A stretch of 43,076 bases of DNA from assembly GCA_030603385.1 (NCBI GenBank), contig JAUVXW010000037.1, positions 1 through 43,076 on the forward strand. The letters run 5' to 3'. Under the pieces are notes generated by a model that saw only the letters and a list, made by a program, of their open reading frames with translations, was not told the origin of the DNA and searched no databases. Source of the DNA: Promethearchaeota archaeon (lineage in GTDB: Archaea > Asgardarchaeota > Lokiarchaeia > Sigyniarchaeales > SOKP01). Both the position numbers and the translations under genes were made by a program. Shown here one piece after another: positions 16,661-24,634 of the stretch (its first letter is position 1; the number at the start of each line of letters is the position of its first letter).

Positions 16661-16819
16661 TTAACTTTGCTCAGTTTTTTTTATTTCCCTATGTTCTTTG
16701 GTAATTAAAAATCTAATAATTTCAGTAACATTTTTAATTCCATGATATTCTTTAATGATCTCTAATTTATCGAAAACATCCATCTCGAGAGAAATATGAA
16801 ATTCTTTATGTTCGACCAT
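16661..16819 (-). CDS. 52-residue ribbon-helix-helix (CopG/Arc-like) protein
   Basis: A short gene starting ATG at 16819: MVEHKEFHISLEMDVFDKLE and onward. The N-terminal strand (KEFHISLEM), helix A (DVFDKLEIIKEYHG) and helix B (NVTEIIRFLITKEHRE) match the single-domain RHH fold, which dimerises to place a two-strand sheet in the DNA major groove. It is the right size for a CopG/Arc-type regulator or an antitoxin, but no toxin-like partner is adjacent. The gene sits upstream of and in the same direction as the chemoreceptor, with an inverted repeat between them, so local regulation is plausible. The RHH segment of the 13530-14264 protein is similar in pattern. Confidence 0.7.
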   Translation of the reverse strand: MVEHKEFHISLEMDVFDKLEIIKEYHGIKNVTEIIRFLITKEHREIKKTEQS

Positions 16820-17067
16820 TAGTTATTTTTTTGATAAATTTGTTAATAAGTTTTCGTTTTATGGATTTTTCATGGATAAATTCGGATAAAAAATGGATAA
16901 TTATATATATAGTTCAAACATGATAGAAAAAGGGATACGACGATCTTTACAATTGTAACTTCAAATCTTCTCTAGGTAAGTTGTATTAGAAGTTAAAATA
17001 GTTATAGTCGTCCAATTTGCATTAAACGTTAATTAATTTTAAATAATCATTTTATAGATAAAAAACA

Positions 17068-18027
17068 TTGATAAAATTTATAATAGCAATATTGGTATTA
17101 ATTTGCGGATTAATTTTAATTATATTTTGTAGTATTAAGGCAGTTAAACATTCTGCTCTATTAGCTGCTGCTTTAGGTATCTCACCATTGATAATTGGCG
17201 TAACTTTGGTATCTATAGGGACAGATATGTCAGAAATTTTTAACTCAATAATCTCATGCTCTTTAGGTCATGGTGATATTAATGTTGGGGATTCTGTGGG
17301 TTCAGATTTAACTCAACTTACCTTAGTGTTTGGGTTGTTACCTTTAATAACAGGAGTTATTTATGTACATAGAAAGGATATTATTATTCTGGGTGCATGT
17401 GAAATTCTTTCATTAATGCTAATTTTTTCTGTAGTAGAGAAAGGTTATATCACACGGCTTAACGCTATAATGATGGTTGGGAGCTTGGGAATTTTTTTTT
17501 GGCTAATCTATAATGCTAATAAGGAGAGCATCTTACAAAGAGTAGAAATGATTGAAAGAATTAAAACTCCAAAAAGTAATAAATTTCATCTTCTCATAGC
17601 CGTGTTAGGATTTGGTGGTGTAACATTAGCTGCGTATATGATTGTAGAATCTGTTATAGTTTTATCAAGCGTTTTAAACATTCATGAGTATATCATAAGC
17701 TTTTTTATTGTCGCTGTGGGTACTTCGCTTCCTGAACTGGCTGTAGACATAAATGCGCTCAGATTGGGGCATCATTCAATCGCCATTGGAGACATTGTAG
17801 GCTCGTGTATTGTAGATTCAACTCTTTCTATTGGAATTGGACTACTACTTTTTCCACAAGCAGTAACAGCATCCCTTGCTGTTCCTACAGTTTTATACAC
17901 GCTAATAGCAAGTTTCATAGTTTTTATGACCATTGCCGTACGACGAAAAGTCGATAAAAAAGCAGGAATTTTCTTTATTTCAATCTATTTAATGTCTTAC
18001 GTATTTCTTTTCGCTTTTTGGATATGA
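17068..18027 (+). CDS. calcium/sodium antiporter (CaCA family)
   Basis: 319 residues, almost all membrane helices, with the two inverted alpha-repeats of CaCA exchangers: GTDMSEIFNSIISCSLGHGD with GDSVGSDLTQL (about 52-84), and GTSLPELAVDINALRLGHH with GDIVGSCIVDS (about 219-255). The second matches the family consensus GTSLPE well; the first is divergent (TDMSE for TSLPE, GSDLTQ for GSNIFN), though the ion-binding acids are kept. Around ten helices are expected. It should exchange Ca2+ for Na+ or H+ at the cytoplasmic membrane. Start is TTG with no ribosome binding site; a TTTTATAG box shortly upstream suggests a leaderless transcript. A small basic loop splits the two halves. Confidence 0.9.
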   Translation: MIKFIIAILVLICGLILIIFCSIKAVKHSALLAAALGISPLIIGVTLVSIGTDMSEIFNSIISCSLGHGDINVGDSVGSDLTQLTLVFGLLPLITGVIYVHRKDIIILGACEILSLMLIFSVVEKGYITRLNAIMMVGSLGIFFWLIYNANKESILQRVEMIERIKTPKSNKFHLLIAVLGFGGVTLAAYMIVESVIVLSSVLNIHEYIISFFIVAVGTSLPELAVDINALRLGHHSIAIGDIVGSCIVDSTLSIGIGLLLFPQAVTASLAVPTVLYTLIASFIVFMTIAVRRKVDKKAGIFFISIYLMSYVFLFAFWI

Positions 18028-18055
18028 GTTTAATTTCTGAGTAAAATTTAGTTAT

Positions 18056-18403
18056 TTATTTTGGCATGTAAAATTTACATAAATTGCATTGATTTGCCCT
18101 TAATCTTCTTTCAGGACCAAGTATTATGAATTTTTCCGTCATATCTCCACCACATTTTGGACAGCTTTTAGAAAAATTCTCTTTAATCGAGTCTAAAACT
18201 CTTTGGATTCCTTTTTCTAACTTTAATAATTCTAAAGCGTTTTCGATTATTTTATTTGCAGAGAGCATACCAATACCTTTAATCCATGCTAATTGTTCTG
18301 GTTTTGATTTTGCAATCTCTTCTATAGTCTTTACACCAGCATTTACTAGCCTTTCAGCTGCTGTTGGACCAATGCCTCGAACTCGAACTAATTCTTCAAT
18401 CAA
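18056..18403 (-). CDS. helix-hairpin-helix protein with C-terminal zinc ribbon
   Basis: 115 residues. Two helix-hairpin-helix motifs (VRGIGPTAAERLVNAG, 8-23, and IKGIGMLSANKIIENA, 41-56) form the five-helix HhH2 unit used for sequence-independent DNA binding in RadA/Rad51 N-termini, repair nucleases and RNA polymerase alpha. A linker helix leads to a zinc ribbon with C81/C84 and C106/C109 (CPKCGG and CNLCKF). The combination suggests a small nucleic-acid-binding adaptor; no catalytic domain is present. Start is TTG at 18403. It is the last gene of an all-minus stretch but is separated from the 7TM gene upstream by about 110 bases with a T-tract, so it is probably its own transcript. Confidence 0.8.
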   Translation of the reverse strand: MIEELVRVRGIGPTAAERLVNAGVKTIEEIAKSKPEQLAWIKGIGMLSANKIIENALELLKLEKGIQRVLDSIKENFSKSCPKCGGDMTEKFIILGPERRLRANQCNLCKFYMPK

Positions 18404-18494
18404 AAAAATCTTATTCTAATGCTAATTTTGAATCTAATTATATATAATAATGTTAATTAGACAAAATAAAATTTGAGATGGTAAAATGTAAATG

Positions 18495-18509
18495 AAAAAA
18501 AAAAAAAAA
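18495..18509 (-). terminator. 15-T terminator of the first 7TM gene
   Basis: Fifteen T on the minus strand begin six bases after the stop of the 18516-19244 gene. This is a typical archaeal oligo-T stop signal. Confidence 0.55.
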
Positions 18510-18515
18510 TAGATG

Positions 18516-19244
18516 TTATTTCTCTAATTGGCGACCTACACCGTTATACATCAAATATCCCCCAGAAATCGCTAAAATCAAACCTATTGCGCCCATTACT
18601 AACCTAAATGTTGAGTCATTCAAAAAGTTCGATACAAAAATTCCATACATAAAGATTATTAAAGCAGTCGCTCCAAATATAAAAAATTTCCACTTCTTTC
18701 TTAATTGTTCATCTTCAAATTTTTTAAATATCTGGAACGAAAAGTAGAAGAAAAGACCAGTTGGGATAGATTCAATAATTAAAAGGTAAAGGAAGAAAGG
18801 AGGCATCCAATGGGGACTCCAACTTTCGGTATCAATACTTACACCCACGTCTTTAACATAGACGAATAAAATCATGCAAAACATGGCGATACCAAAGATT
18901 ATGAGAATTACTAATTGTTTTTTGAGAGTAACGACTTTTTCTGATTTTAATAGTATTAAGTCAAAAACTACGAGAAATATAATTGAATAAAAAATCCCAA
19001 AATTCGTTATATAATTCATAAACAAAATAACAGGTTCAAATTCCAACGGATCAAGTGGAGCATATATGAAATTCATAAATAATCCAAAGGCGGCAGATAA
19101 ATAGAATCCTGAAAAGATTATGTTCAATCGTTTTCTGTCTCTTTTAAGGATTTTATATGCTAAAAATATGAAAAAAAAGCAAATAAATCCTTGAGCTACA
19201 TACACAGTTATTGCTCTTGATATTGACATTTCATAAAGAGTCAT
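18516..19244 (-). CDS. seven-helix membrane protein, paralogue A
   Basis: 242 residues with seven clear membrane helices (about 11-33, 40-62, 72-99, 109-129, 146-172, 185-208, 213-236). The loops after helices 1, 3 and 5 are basic (KRDRKR, KSEKVVTLKK, QLRKKWK) and the others are not. By the positive-inside rule this puts the N-terminus outside and the C-terminus inside, as in GPCR-like and 7TMR sensors. Helix 7 has no lysine, so it is not a rhodopsin. The C-terminus ends YNGVGRQLEK. SGFYLS, KKWK, SNFLND and GVGRQLE recur in the neighbour at 19392-20084, proving paralogy. No kinase, cyclase or other output domain is fused; output must be by partner. Function unknown. Confidence 0.8.
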   Translation of the reverse strand: MTLYEMSISRAITVYVAQGFICFFFIFLAYKILKRDRKRLNIIFSGFYLSAAFGLFMNFIYAPLDPLEFEPVILFMNYITNFGIFYSIIFLVVFDLILLKSEKVVTLKKQLVILIIFGIAMFCMILFVYVKDVGVSIDTESWSPHWMPPFFLYLLIIESIPTGLFFYFSFQIFKKFEDEQLRKKWKFFIFGATALIIFMYGIFVSNFLNDSTFRLVMGAIGLILAISGGYLMYNGVGRQLEK

Positions 19245-19391
19245 GATAAAACCACATTAAACCTTAATTTAATTTTAAAATATATTTAGTTAATGTAACA
19301 ATTTATCATTCTATATTTATTATTGTTGTTTTTTTCCTAACAGTAAAAATACTACTTTATTCTTTTCATTTTAAAAAAAAAATAAGTAACT

Positions 19392-20084
19392 TTATTCAAG
19401 TTGACGTCCTACACCATGATATATCAAATATAATGAAATGAGAGTCGGTAAGGATATAAGTGACCAAATGAATCTAAATGTATCATTATTTAACGTATTA
19501 GATAATGATGTTCCATAGTAAAGAAAGAAATATGCAGATACACCAATTAAAAAATATTTCCATTTCTTTTTTAATTGTACATTTCCAAGCTTTTTATATA
19601 TTTTTATGGAATAGTAACTTATAGGAAAAATAGCCATGCCACTACAAACTATGATTGAACAAATTAAGAAAATCCAACTCCAATCGGGTTTCCAATTTGT
19701 ACTTTGATTTATTATTATTCCACTCGGTATAAATAATAAACCTAATAAAATGAGCCCAAATAGGAGTAAAAATAAAAATTGGATTCTTTTATTAATTTTA
19801 CTAGACGGTTTTAGAAGAATTAATATAAAAATAAGCAAAAAAGCCAATGAAAAACAAAGAAAATAATATGTTGCAAAATGCAAGATGTAAACAATAGTTT
19901 CTTCAAAAATATTTGCATAAATGATATTTATAATTGCACCAATCGTATTAGAAAGATAAAAACCACTTAAGTAAAGATTAGCTCTTTTTTTACCTCTTTT
20001 TAATACTATATATGCCATGTACAGAAAAAATAGTGCAAAACCTCCTTGAATTATATAAATTTGTAGAAATCTTGCAATATCCAT
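19392..20084 (-). CDS. seven-helix membrane protein, paralogue B
   Basis: 230 residues, paralogue of the gene at 18516. Seven helices with basic loops after helices 1, 3 and 5 (KRGKKR, KPSSKINKR, NVQLKKKWK). Shared signatures are SGFYLSN in helix 2, the KKKWK entry to helix 6, SNTLNNDTFR between helices 6 and 7, and the tail YHGVGRQLE. The tail is conserved better than the helices, so it may be a docking site on the inner face. AAAGGGGA before the ATG is a good ribosome binding site, and a run of T on its own strand lies just behind the stop, so each 7TM gene seems to be separately terminated. No output domain. Confidence 0.8.
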   Translation of the reverse strand: MDIARFLQIYIIQGGFALFFLYMAYIVLKRGKKRANLYLSGFYLSNTIGAIINIIYANIFEETIVYILHFATYYFLCFSLAFLLIFILILLKPSSKINKRIQFLFLLLFGLILLGLLFIPSGIIINQSTNWKPDWSWIFLICSIIVCSGMAIFPISYYSIKIYKKLGNVQLKKKWKYFLIGVSAYFFLYYGTSLSNTLNNDTFRFIWSLISLPTLISLYLIYHGVGRQLE

Positions 20085-20370
20085 AATTTTTCTATCCCCT
20101 TTCTAATAAAGAAATAAAATTATTTTGTCTAAGGAATAATATTTAATTTGTCTTTACATAATTTAAAATGTTATGATTTAAGCTATTTTTAGTATTATTA
20201 GAACGTATTATTGGAGATATTATCTTGTGTAAATTTGAAAAAAGTAAAAAGAAGAGTAAGCCTAAATTATAGTATTTTGAGAACTAATTTACAGTTAAAG
20301 GTGAATCCATTAATTAAATATACTGTAATCTTAAAAAGAATAAAAAAAGTTAAAGAAACCAATTAATACA

Positions 20371-20562
20371 TTATTTTTCTCGCCACTCAACCCCGCATCT
20401 GCCACACCGGTACTTCTTTCCGTAAACTCTTGGGTAATCATTAATAATATTTGATTTATCTGTAGATTCATGAATCATATAATGGTTTTCTTCACTACAG
20501 CTTGGACATTTCCGGCGTCCATCAGTCTTCTCAATGGTTAACATACCATTTGGTTCTCCCAT
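20371..20562 (-). CDS. 63-residue zinc-ribbon protein
   Basis: One zinc ribbon fills the protein: C19/C22 (RKCPSCSEEN) and C53/C56 (YRCGRCGVEWREK) separated by 30 residues, with strands between. The spacing and the aromatic-rich second knuckle resemble TFIIS/RPB9-like C-terminal ribbons, but the acidic DE hairpin needed for RNA cleavage is not evident, so this is not a normal transcript cleavage factor. Small free ribbons are common in Asgard genomes as putative adaptors. Start ATG at 20562. It lies between a 7TM gene and the GTPase-like gene, on the same strand. Confidence 0.7.
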   Translation of the reverse strand: MGEPNGMLTIEKTDGRRKCPSCSEENHYMIHESTDKSNIINDYPRVYGKKYRCGRCGVEWREK

Positions 20563-20704
20563 CTTATTTTCATCAACTCCAAAATATCGATTTTAAATAA
20601 AAATCTCATATTTTACAAAATATATCTTAAAATGTATTATATTGTTTTTATAACTTATCTCTTTTTTATCATGACTAAACAAAATAAAATGCTAGAAAAT
20701 AAGA

Positions 20705-21316
20705 TCAAAAATATTTTATTTTTTTATTACACTCCCGTACGAGTGTTTCTCCGTATATTCTTGCTTTTTCAAATAGTTCTTGACTAGAATATCGAAATCT
20801 GAAAATAAAATCGTTAAATATTTTCCTGTAAATTTCAACAACATCTCCCTTTTTATTGTAGATTTCATAACAGTATATTAAATTCAGATATTTTGTCATG
20901 TCTTCCAAACTATATCTACTTACCCTCATATTTTTTGAAGCTTTCTTTTTAAATATTTGAGAAATATCTATTCCTACGAGAATAGAAACACCTTGAAAAT
21001 AATAAGTATCGTTAAATTCTTCAATAATGTTTTTATAATACTGATAAATCGATTTCGTATCAGATTGGTCTATGGTGAGTATAATTGCATCTAGTTTCTC
21101 TATTTTATTAAAATTATTAATTATTTCTTCAAGATTTACAGCTAAAAATATCTTTACTCTAATTGGAATTTGTTTAAAAATAATGAAAAATTCTGAAAAT
21201 TCATCTGAAATCTTGGTATCTATTGCAAAATCTCTCAAGTTATCAAAAAATATATCTTTGTTATAATCCTTATTTCCAACAATTCCAATTCGCAAATTAT
21301 AGCTAATTTTTTTCAA
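20705..21316 (-). CDS. Ras-superfamily-like pseudo-GTPase (nucleotide motifs lost)
   Basis: 203 residues with the strand-helix order of a small GTPase: strand 1 LRIGIVGNKD (8-17), paired strands around FFIIFKQIPIRVKIFLAV, strand 4 DAIILTID, strand 5 VSILVGIDIS, and a late YCYEIYNK strand where the SAK motif would be. The P-loop GxxxxGK(S/T) is GNKDYNKDI, the DxxG of switch II is missing, and NKxD is replaced by GIDI. GTP binding is therefore unlikely as written. It may be a structural or scaffold member of the Asgard GTPase expansion, or a Rossmann-like protein of other origin. Start is TTG with a weak ribosome binding site. It is flanked by zinc-ribbon and 7TM genes on the same strand. Confidence 0.6.
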   Translation of the reverse strand: MKKISYNLRIGIVGNKDYNKDIFFDNLRDFAIDTKISDEFSEFFIIFKQIPIRVKIFLAVNLEEIINNFNKIEKLDAIILTIDQSDTKSIYQYYKNIIEEFNDTYYFQGVSILVGIDISQIFKKKASKNMRVSRYSLEDMTKYLNLIYCYEIYNKKGDVVEIYRKIFNDFIFRFRYSSQELFEKARIYGETLVRECNKKIKYF

Positions 21317-21529
21317 CTGAATTCTTTCCGAAAAGAATTATTATAGTTCGTAATTTATAATTATTAATAAATCATTTTAAAGCAGTATTTTGATCTGTTA
21401 TTATCATCAGCATAAATCTACCTAATGTTAGTAATTTATTTATAATTAGTGTTTATGGTTTTAATTGGCATTATAGTAGCTGTTCTTATTCTAAATTATA
21501 AATAAAAAAAAGAGGTTTAGATAATTGGA

Positions 21530-22279
21530 TTATTCCAATGAAAGAATTTTTCTCATCCATTTAGGTAAAATAAAGCCGATGTAATAAGTTGTACTAGAAA
21601 TCAACATAAATGTCCTGAATATTATTAATGTTACTGGCGTTAAAGGGATAAATCCATCTCCAAATGCACCAATCGCAAATAAGTTGAATGAAATTATTAA
21701 GAACCTTCCCTTCCATTTAATTGCTGGATTATCTTTCACTTTAAGTGAGGCAATAGAGAAATCGTTCCCTGTAATAGTACTGATAAGCAGAGAAATTGCT
21801 AGAAACACAAAAATAAATCCTTTATAATCAATATCGACTGGATTTCTTTTAATACCGATAATGCCATCAGTAGGTGCGCCTGGAGCAAAAAAAACGAAAT
21901 AGAACAGATAGATATAAAATGCTATTGATAATAATATTATAACCAATGTTACAGGTTCTTTCTTTTTTGGGTGTAAAGTCGGCATATAAATTTGAAGCCA
22001 TGAATACAGGGCTATAGGCACTCCTATTGTTCCTAACAGAACGTAGACTTGATAGGCTATTTCTTGACGTGTGAACAGCCAGTATATATACCCAAAACCA
22101 CTAGGATACCATGGAGACATTGTAAAAATAATTGCTAAGAAGAAGTAAAATAACATTTTTTCTTTTGTCTTAATGTATTTAATGAGTACAATTACACCAT
22201 AAAACCAAGCAATAATAACGGCAATAAATCCAAAGATTCCAGATAATTGTGTTAAATCATCTAATGCTATAAAAATCAT
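21530..22279 (-). CDS. seven-helix membrane protein, distant relative C
   Basis: 249 residues with seven hydrophobic helices. Basic loops follow helix 1 (KTKEK), helix 3 (HPKKKE) and helix 5 (NPAIKWKGR), and the tail is basic (LPKWMRKILS), giving the same outside-N/inside-C topology as paralogues A and B. It lacks their GVGRQLE tail and SGFYLS segment, but the IKWKGRFLI entry to helix 6 recalls their KKWKxF. Helix 7 again has no lysine. It may be a diverged member of the same family or another 7TM type. It is first in the minus-strand run with the GTPase-like gene about 210 bases downstream. Confidence 0.7.
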   Translation of the reverse strand: MIFIALDDLTQLSGIFGFIAVIIAWFYGVIVLIKYIKTKEKMLFYFFLAIIFTMSPWYPSGFGYIYWLFTRQEIAYQVYVLLGTIGVPIALYSWLQIYMPTLHPKKKEPVTLVIILLSIAFYIYLFYFVFFAPGAPTDGIIGIKRNPVDIDYKGFIFVFLAISLLISTITGNDFSIASLKVKDNPAIKWKGRFLIISFNLFAIGAFGDGFIPLTPVTLIIFRTFMLISSTTYYIGFILPKWMRKILSLE

Positions 22280-22439
22280 TATAATTACTATGGAAATTTA
22301 TGAATTTAAAATTTAATAATTTCTTATCATGTACTATTAAAAATTTAATAATATTACTAAAAAAACATATATACTTTATCACCATATGAAATTCTAACTA
22401 TCATTATCAATATAAATCAAAAATTAAGGAAGTTATAAA

Positions 22440-22526
22440 ATTCCAAGACGTTATTATGCTAAATCTAAGAAAACTCATGCCAAAGATCAAGCTTTTACCC
22501 AAGATCAAGTAGGAGAAGAAAAATAA
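22440..22526 (+). CDS. possible 28-residue basic microprotein with an ATT start
   Basis: AAGGAAG (22426-22432) precedes an open frame beginning ATT at 22440: IPRRYYAKSKKTHAKDQ and onward to TAA 22524-22526. No ordinary start codon is present in this frame. The composition (Arg, Tyr, His, Gln) differs from the surrounding AT-rich leader, and a TATA-like CATATATAC lies about 75 bases upstream. It may equally be the structured leader of the C2-like gene that follows. Confidence 0.2.
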   Translation: MPRRYYAKSKKTHAKDQAFTQDQVGEEK

Positions 22527-22550
22527 CGTTATTTAATCAGTATAGAATTG

Positions 22551-22928
22551 ATGAGTTTGAAAACTTTAAAAGATTATGATATTTTAGGATGGCGTGGAGA
22601 ATTTTACTTTAAAGTAGATGGTCCTAAGGTTTTTAAGGCTAGATTTCCAAATAAAGGCACGATCAAATTGCAAAAAAACCAGGAATTCACTAGTCGTGCT
22701 GATATGTCACTTTGGAGTCAATTCAAAACTGTTCGAGTAGACAAACCCGCAGTAGAAAAAATAAAAGTGATTTTAAGGGAAATGGATCACCTGAAAAAGG
22801 ATGAAACTGTTGCTGAACAAGAATTTGAAATAAAATTGCCATCAAAAACCCAATACGTTATATTACAAGACGAGAAAGAAAATACTAAAGCTAAACTTCG
22901 AATTCAAGCAACAAGAACAAGATATTAA
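22551..22928 (+). CDS. C2-like beta-sandwich protein (tentative)
   Basis: 125 residues from ATG 22551; a TTG just before it is less likely. The pattern is all beta: strands at GEFYFKVDG, VFKARFP, GTIKLQ, FKTVRVD, VEKIKVILREMD, AEQEFEIKLP, KTQYVILQD and KAKLRIQATR. The middle phrase, strand + acidic turn + KKDETVAEQEFEIKLP, resembles the C2-domain turn before the outer strands, which is why I suggest a C2-like fold. It does not keep the set of calcium-binding aspartates. No membrane segment. C2-type domains are numerous in Asgard genomes and usually bind lipids. A T-rich tract ends the gene, shared with the convergent flavodoxin gene. Confidence 0.5.
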   Translation: MSLKTLKDYDILGWRGEFYFKVDGPKVFKARFPNKGTIKLQKNQEFTSRADMSLWSQFKTVRVDKPAVEKIKVILREMDHLKKDETVAEQEFEIKLPSKTQYVILQDEKENTKAKLRIQATRTRY

Positions 22929-22957
22929 AATATTTTTTTTAATTTTTATTTTTAATT

Positions 22958-23671
22958 TTACTTGAGTTTGTGGGTACAACTTACGCAGAATTTCCATGAA
23001 GATTCTACTTTACTACCACAATTGGGGCAATGGTTAACTGAGTCACTAGATATTAGCGAAGAATCAAGCATTTCTGCAAATTTTGTGGAAAAATTATGAA
23101 TTCGATCCCAATCACGAAAATCATTATATCCCTTCATATCAAATTCAATTCCAGTACGCTTCGACAGCACTTTTATCTTACGCCTTAAATCTTGTTTTGT
23201 TTCATATTTCATTTTCGAGGAACGTGAGAGATTTATAACTGGACCAAAAACTGCACAAATAGATGGCTTAAATCCATACCTTTCAATTAAGACTTGTTCA
23301 AAAAAAGCATCTGCTGGCTCAGGGCTAATAATAACGTGCAGATCAAAAGGATTACTCCTAAATACTCCTAGAAACTTATCCTTTTGGATAATCTCTTGAA
23401 TATTAATATTGAAAAAATTTCTTAGCTCTCTTTTTAAAGTGTGTTTACCATCTCCTTGAACGCCAAATGAGATAGTATTTCCCGAGCAAGAACCGGCTAA
23501 AATCCCATCATACTGTTCCATATATGGCCATTTATTCCTTCTTGTTTTTCTGAGATCCATAAGATCCACGGCTAATCCTTTTTCTTCTAAAGTTTTAGAG
23601 ATCTCTTGTGCGATCTCTGCTACATGCCCATATGTTGAAGAAAAAACAATTAAAACTCTTTTATTTGCCAT
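22958..23671 (-). CDS. flavodoxin-domain protein with C-terminal zinc ribbon
   Basis: 237 residues. The N-terminus RVLIVFSSTYGHVAEIAQEI (5-24) is the flavodoxin phosphate-binding loop, followed by VDLMDLRK and YDGILAGSC (second flavin loop), as in flavodoxin-like protoporphyrinogen oxidases and menaquinone-dependent oxidoreductases. The last 25 residues hold a zinc ribbon with C215/C218 and C229/C232 (HCPNCG and FCVSCTHKLK), an addition not usual for flavodoxins. It probably binds FMN and serves as a reductase or electron carrier; partner unknown. Start ATG at 23671, preceded by weak ribosome-binding sequence. Convergent with the C2-like gene. Confidence 0.8.
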   Translation of the reverse strand: MANKRVLIVFSSTYGHVAEIAQEISKTLEEKGLAVDLMDLRKTRRNKWPYMEQYDGILAGSCSGNTISFGVQGDGKHTLKRELRNFFNINIQEIIQKDKFLGVFRSNPFDLHVIISPEPADAFFEQVLIERYGFKPSICAVFGPVINLSRSSKMKYETKQDLRRKIKVLSKRTGIEFDMKGYNDFRDWDRIHNFSTKFAEMLDSSLISSDSVNHCPNCGSKVESSWKFCVSCTHKLK

Positions 23672-23800
23672 ATTCCTTATTTTTCACCCTTTAATACATT
23701 AATCAATTCAAATTTTTATTTAATCTTTTTGAAAAAACATTATATATTTATGAGTTGAATAATATAATATAATTTAAGTTATCCACAATCACTATATTAA

Positions 23801-24619
23801 ATGAGTGAAATGTCATTAGTAACTTTTAGAGGTAGAGCTTATAGGGTAAAGAAGAATATCTTAACATTAAGAAACAAAAGAATAAATAGCATTGATGAGA
23901 TTGAAGGCCTTCTAAATATTCCATATTTAGCAAGTCTAGATCTCTCGAATAATAACATACGAGAAATAAAAGCGCTTGAAAACCTAACCAGTTTAGTAAG
24001 TTTGAATCTCTCCGGAAATGGTATTACCGAGATAAAAGGACTTGAAAACCTTACAAATTTGAATAGTTTGGATCTCTCTAGAAATGGTATTACTGAGATA
24101 AAAGGACTTGATACTCTTAAAAAGTTGCGTTTCTTAAATCTGAACATCAACAATATTGCTGAGATTAAGGGATTAGATAATTTACCTGAACTAATGGTCT
24201 TAAATCTTGAAAAAAATACTATTAGGGAATTAAAGGGTTTGGAAAATGTTCGCAAATTGAACGCTTTATATCTAGCAAATAATTTCATTACTGAAGTGAA
24301 AGGGATTCAACATCTACGAAATCTTAAGAGATTTGATATAGGTAAAGTTTCTAAAGTTCCACGAGATCAGATGAAACAAGTTCAAAGAGCTGGAATACAA
24401 ACAAAAGATCAGCGTTATTTTGAAAAAAGGACACAGTGGCAAATAATCGGGTATTTTATTGCGGTTATTATAACAGATTTAATCCTCTCAGCTTCACTAG
24501 TAGCTGGATTTCAAATGAGCGCGGATGCTCTTTTACCTGCGTTTGGCTTGTTGTTTTTCCCCTGTATGATCCTAGTTCCTTTTCTATATTGTTTTGGTAA
24601 AGCTTATTCAGGATATTAA
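23801..24619 (+). CDS. SDS22-like leucine-rich-repeat membrane protein
   Basis: 272 residues. Six to seven repeats of 22 residues (about 34-180) follow the SDS22 type LxxLxxLxLSxNxIxEIKGLExL; the DNA shows the duplication too, for example GAAATGGTATTAC repeated at 24015 and 24080. A charged linker leads to two membrane helices (about 213-237 and 241-265). The LRR sits at the N-terminus without a signal peptide and before the helices, so it is probably cytoplasmic, displayed on the inner membrane face. That suits a protein-binding platform; in eukaryotes the SDS22 type binds phosphatases and GTPase regulators. Here the partner is unknown. Confidence 0.85.
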   Translation: MSEMSLVTFRGRAYRVKKNILTLRNKRINSIDEIEGLLNIPYLASLDLSNNNIREIKALENLTSLVSLNLSGNGITEIKGLENLTNLNSLDLSRNGITEIKGLDTLKKLRFLNLNINNIAEIKGLDNLPELMVLNLEKNTIRELKGLENVRKLNALYLANNFITEVKGIQHLRNLKRFDIGKVSKVPRDQMKQVQRAGIQTKDQRYFEKRTQWQIIGYFIAVIITDLILSASLVAGFQMSADALLPAFGLLFFPCMILVPFLYCFGKAYSGY

Positions 24620-24634
24620 ACATGAAACAGATTC

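Noticed and set aside
12150..16820. Chemotaxis/archaellum operon
   Set aside because: Only the receptor is present; no cheA, cheW, cheY-only, cheB/R or arl gene could be identified.
18516..22279. 7TM proteins as microbial rhodopsins
   Set aside because: None of the three has a lysine in helix 7 for retinal attachment, and no other rhodopsin signature was seen.
23839..24288. Long antisense frame within the LRR gene
   Set aside because: It mirrors the repeats of the sense gene; the sense strand shows a perfect SDS22 repeat pattern and membrane helices.
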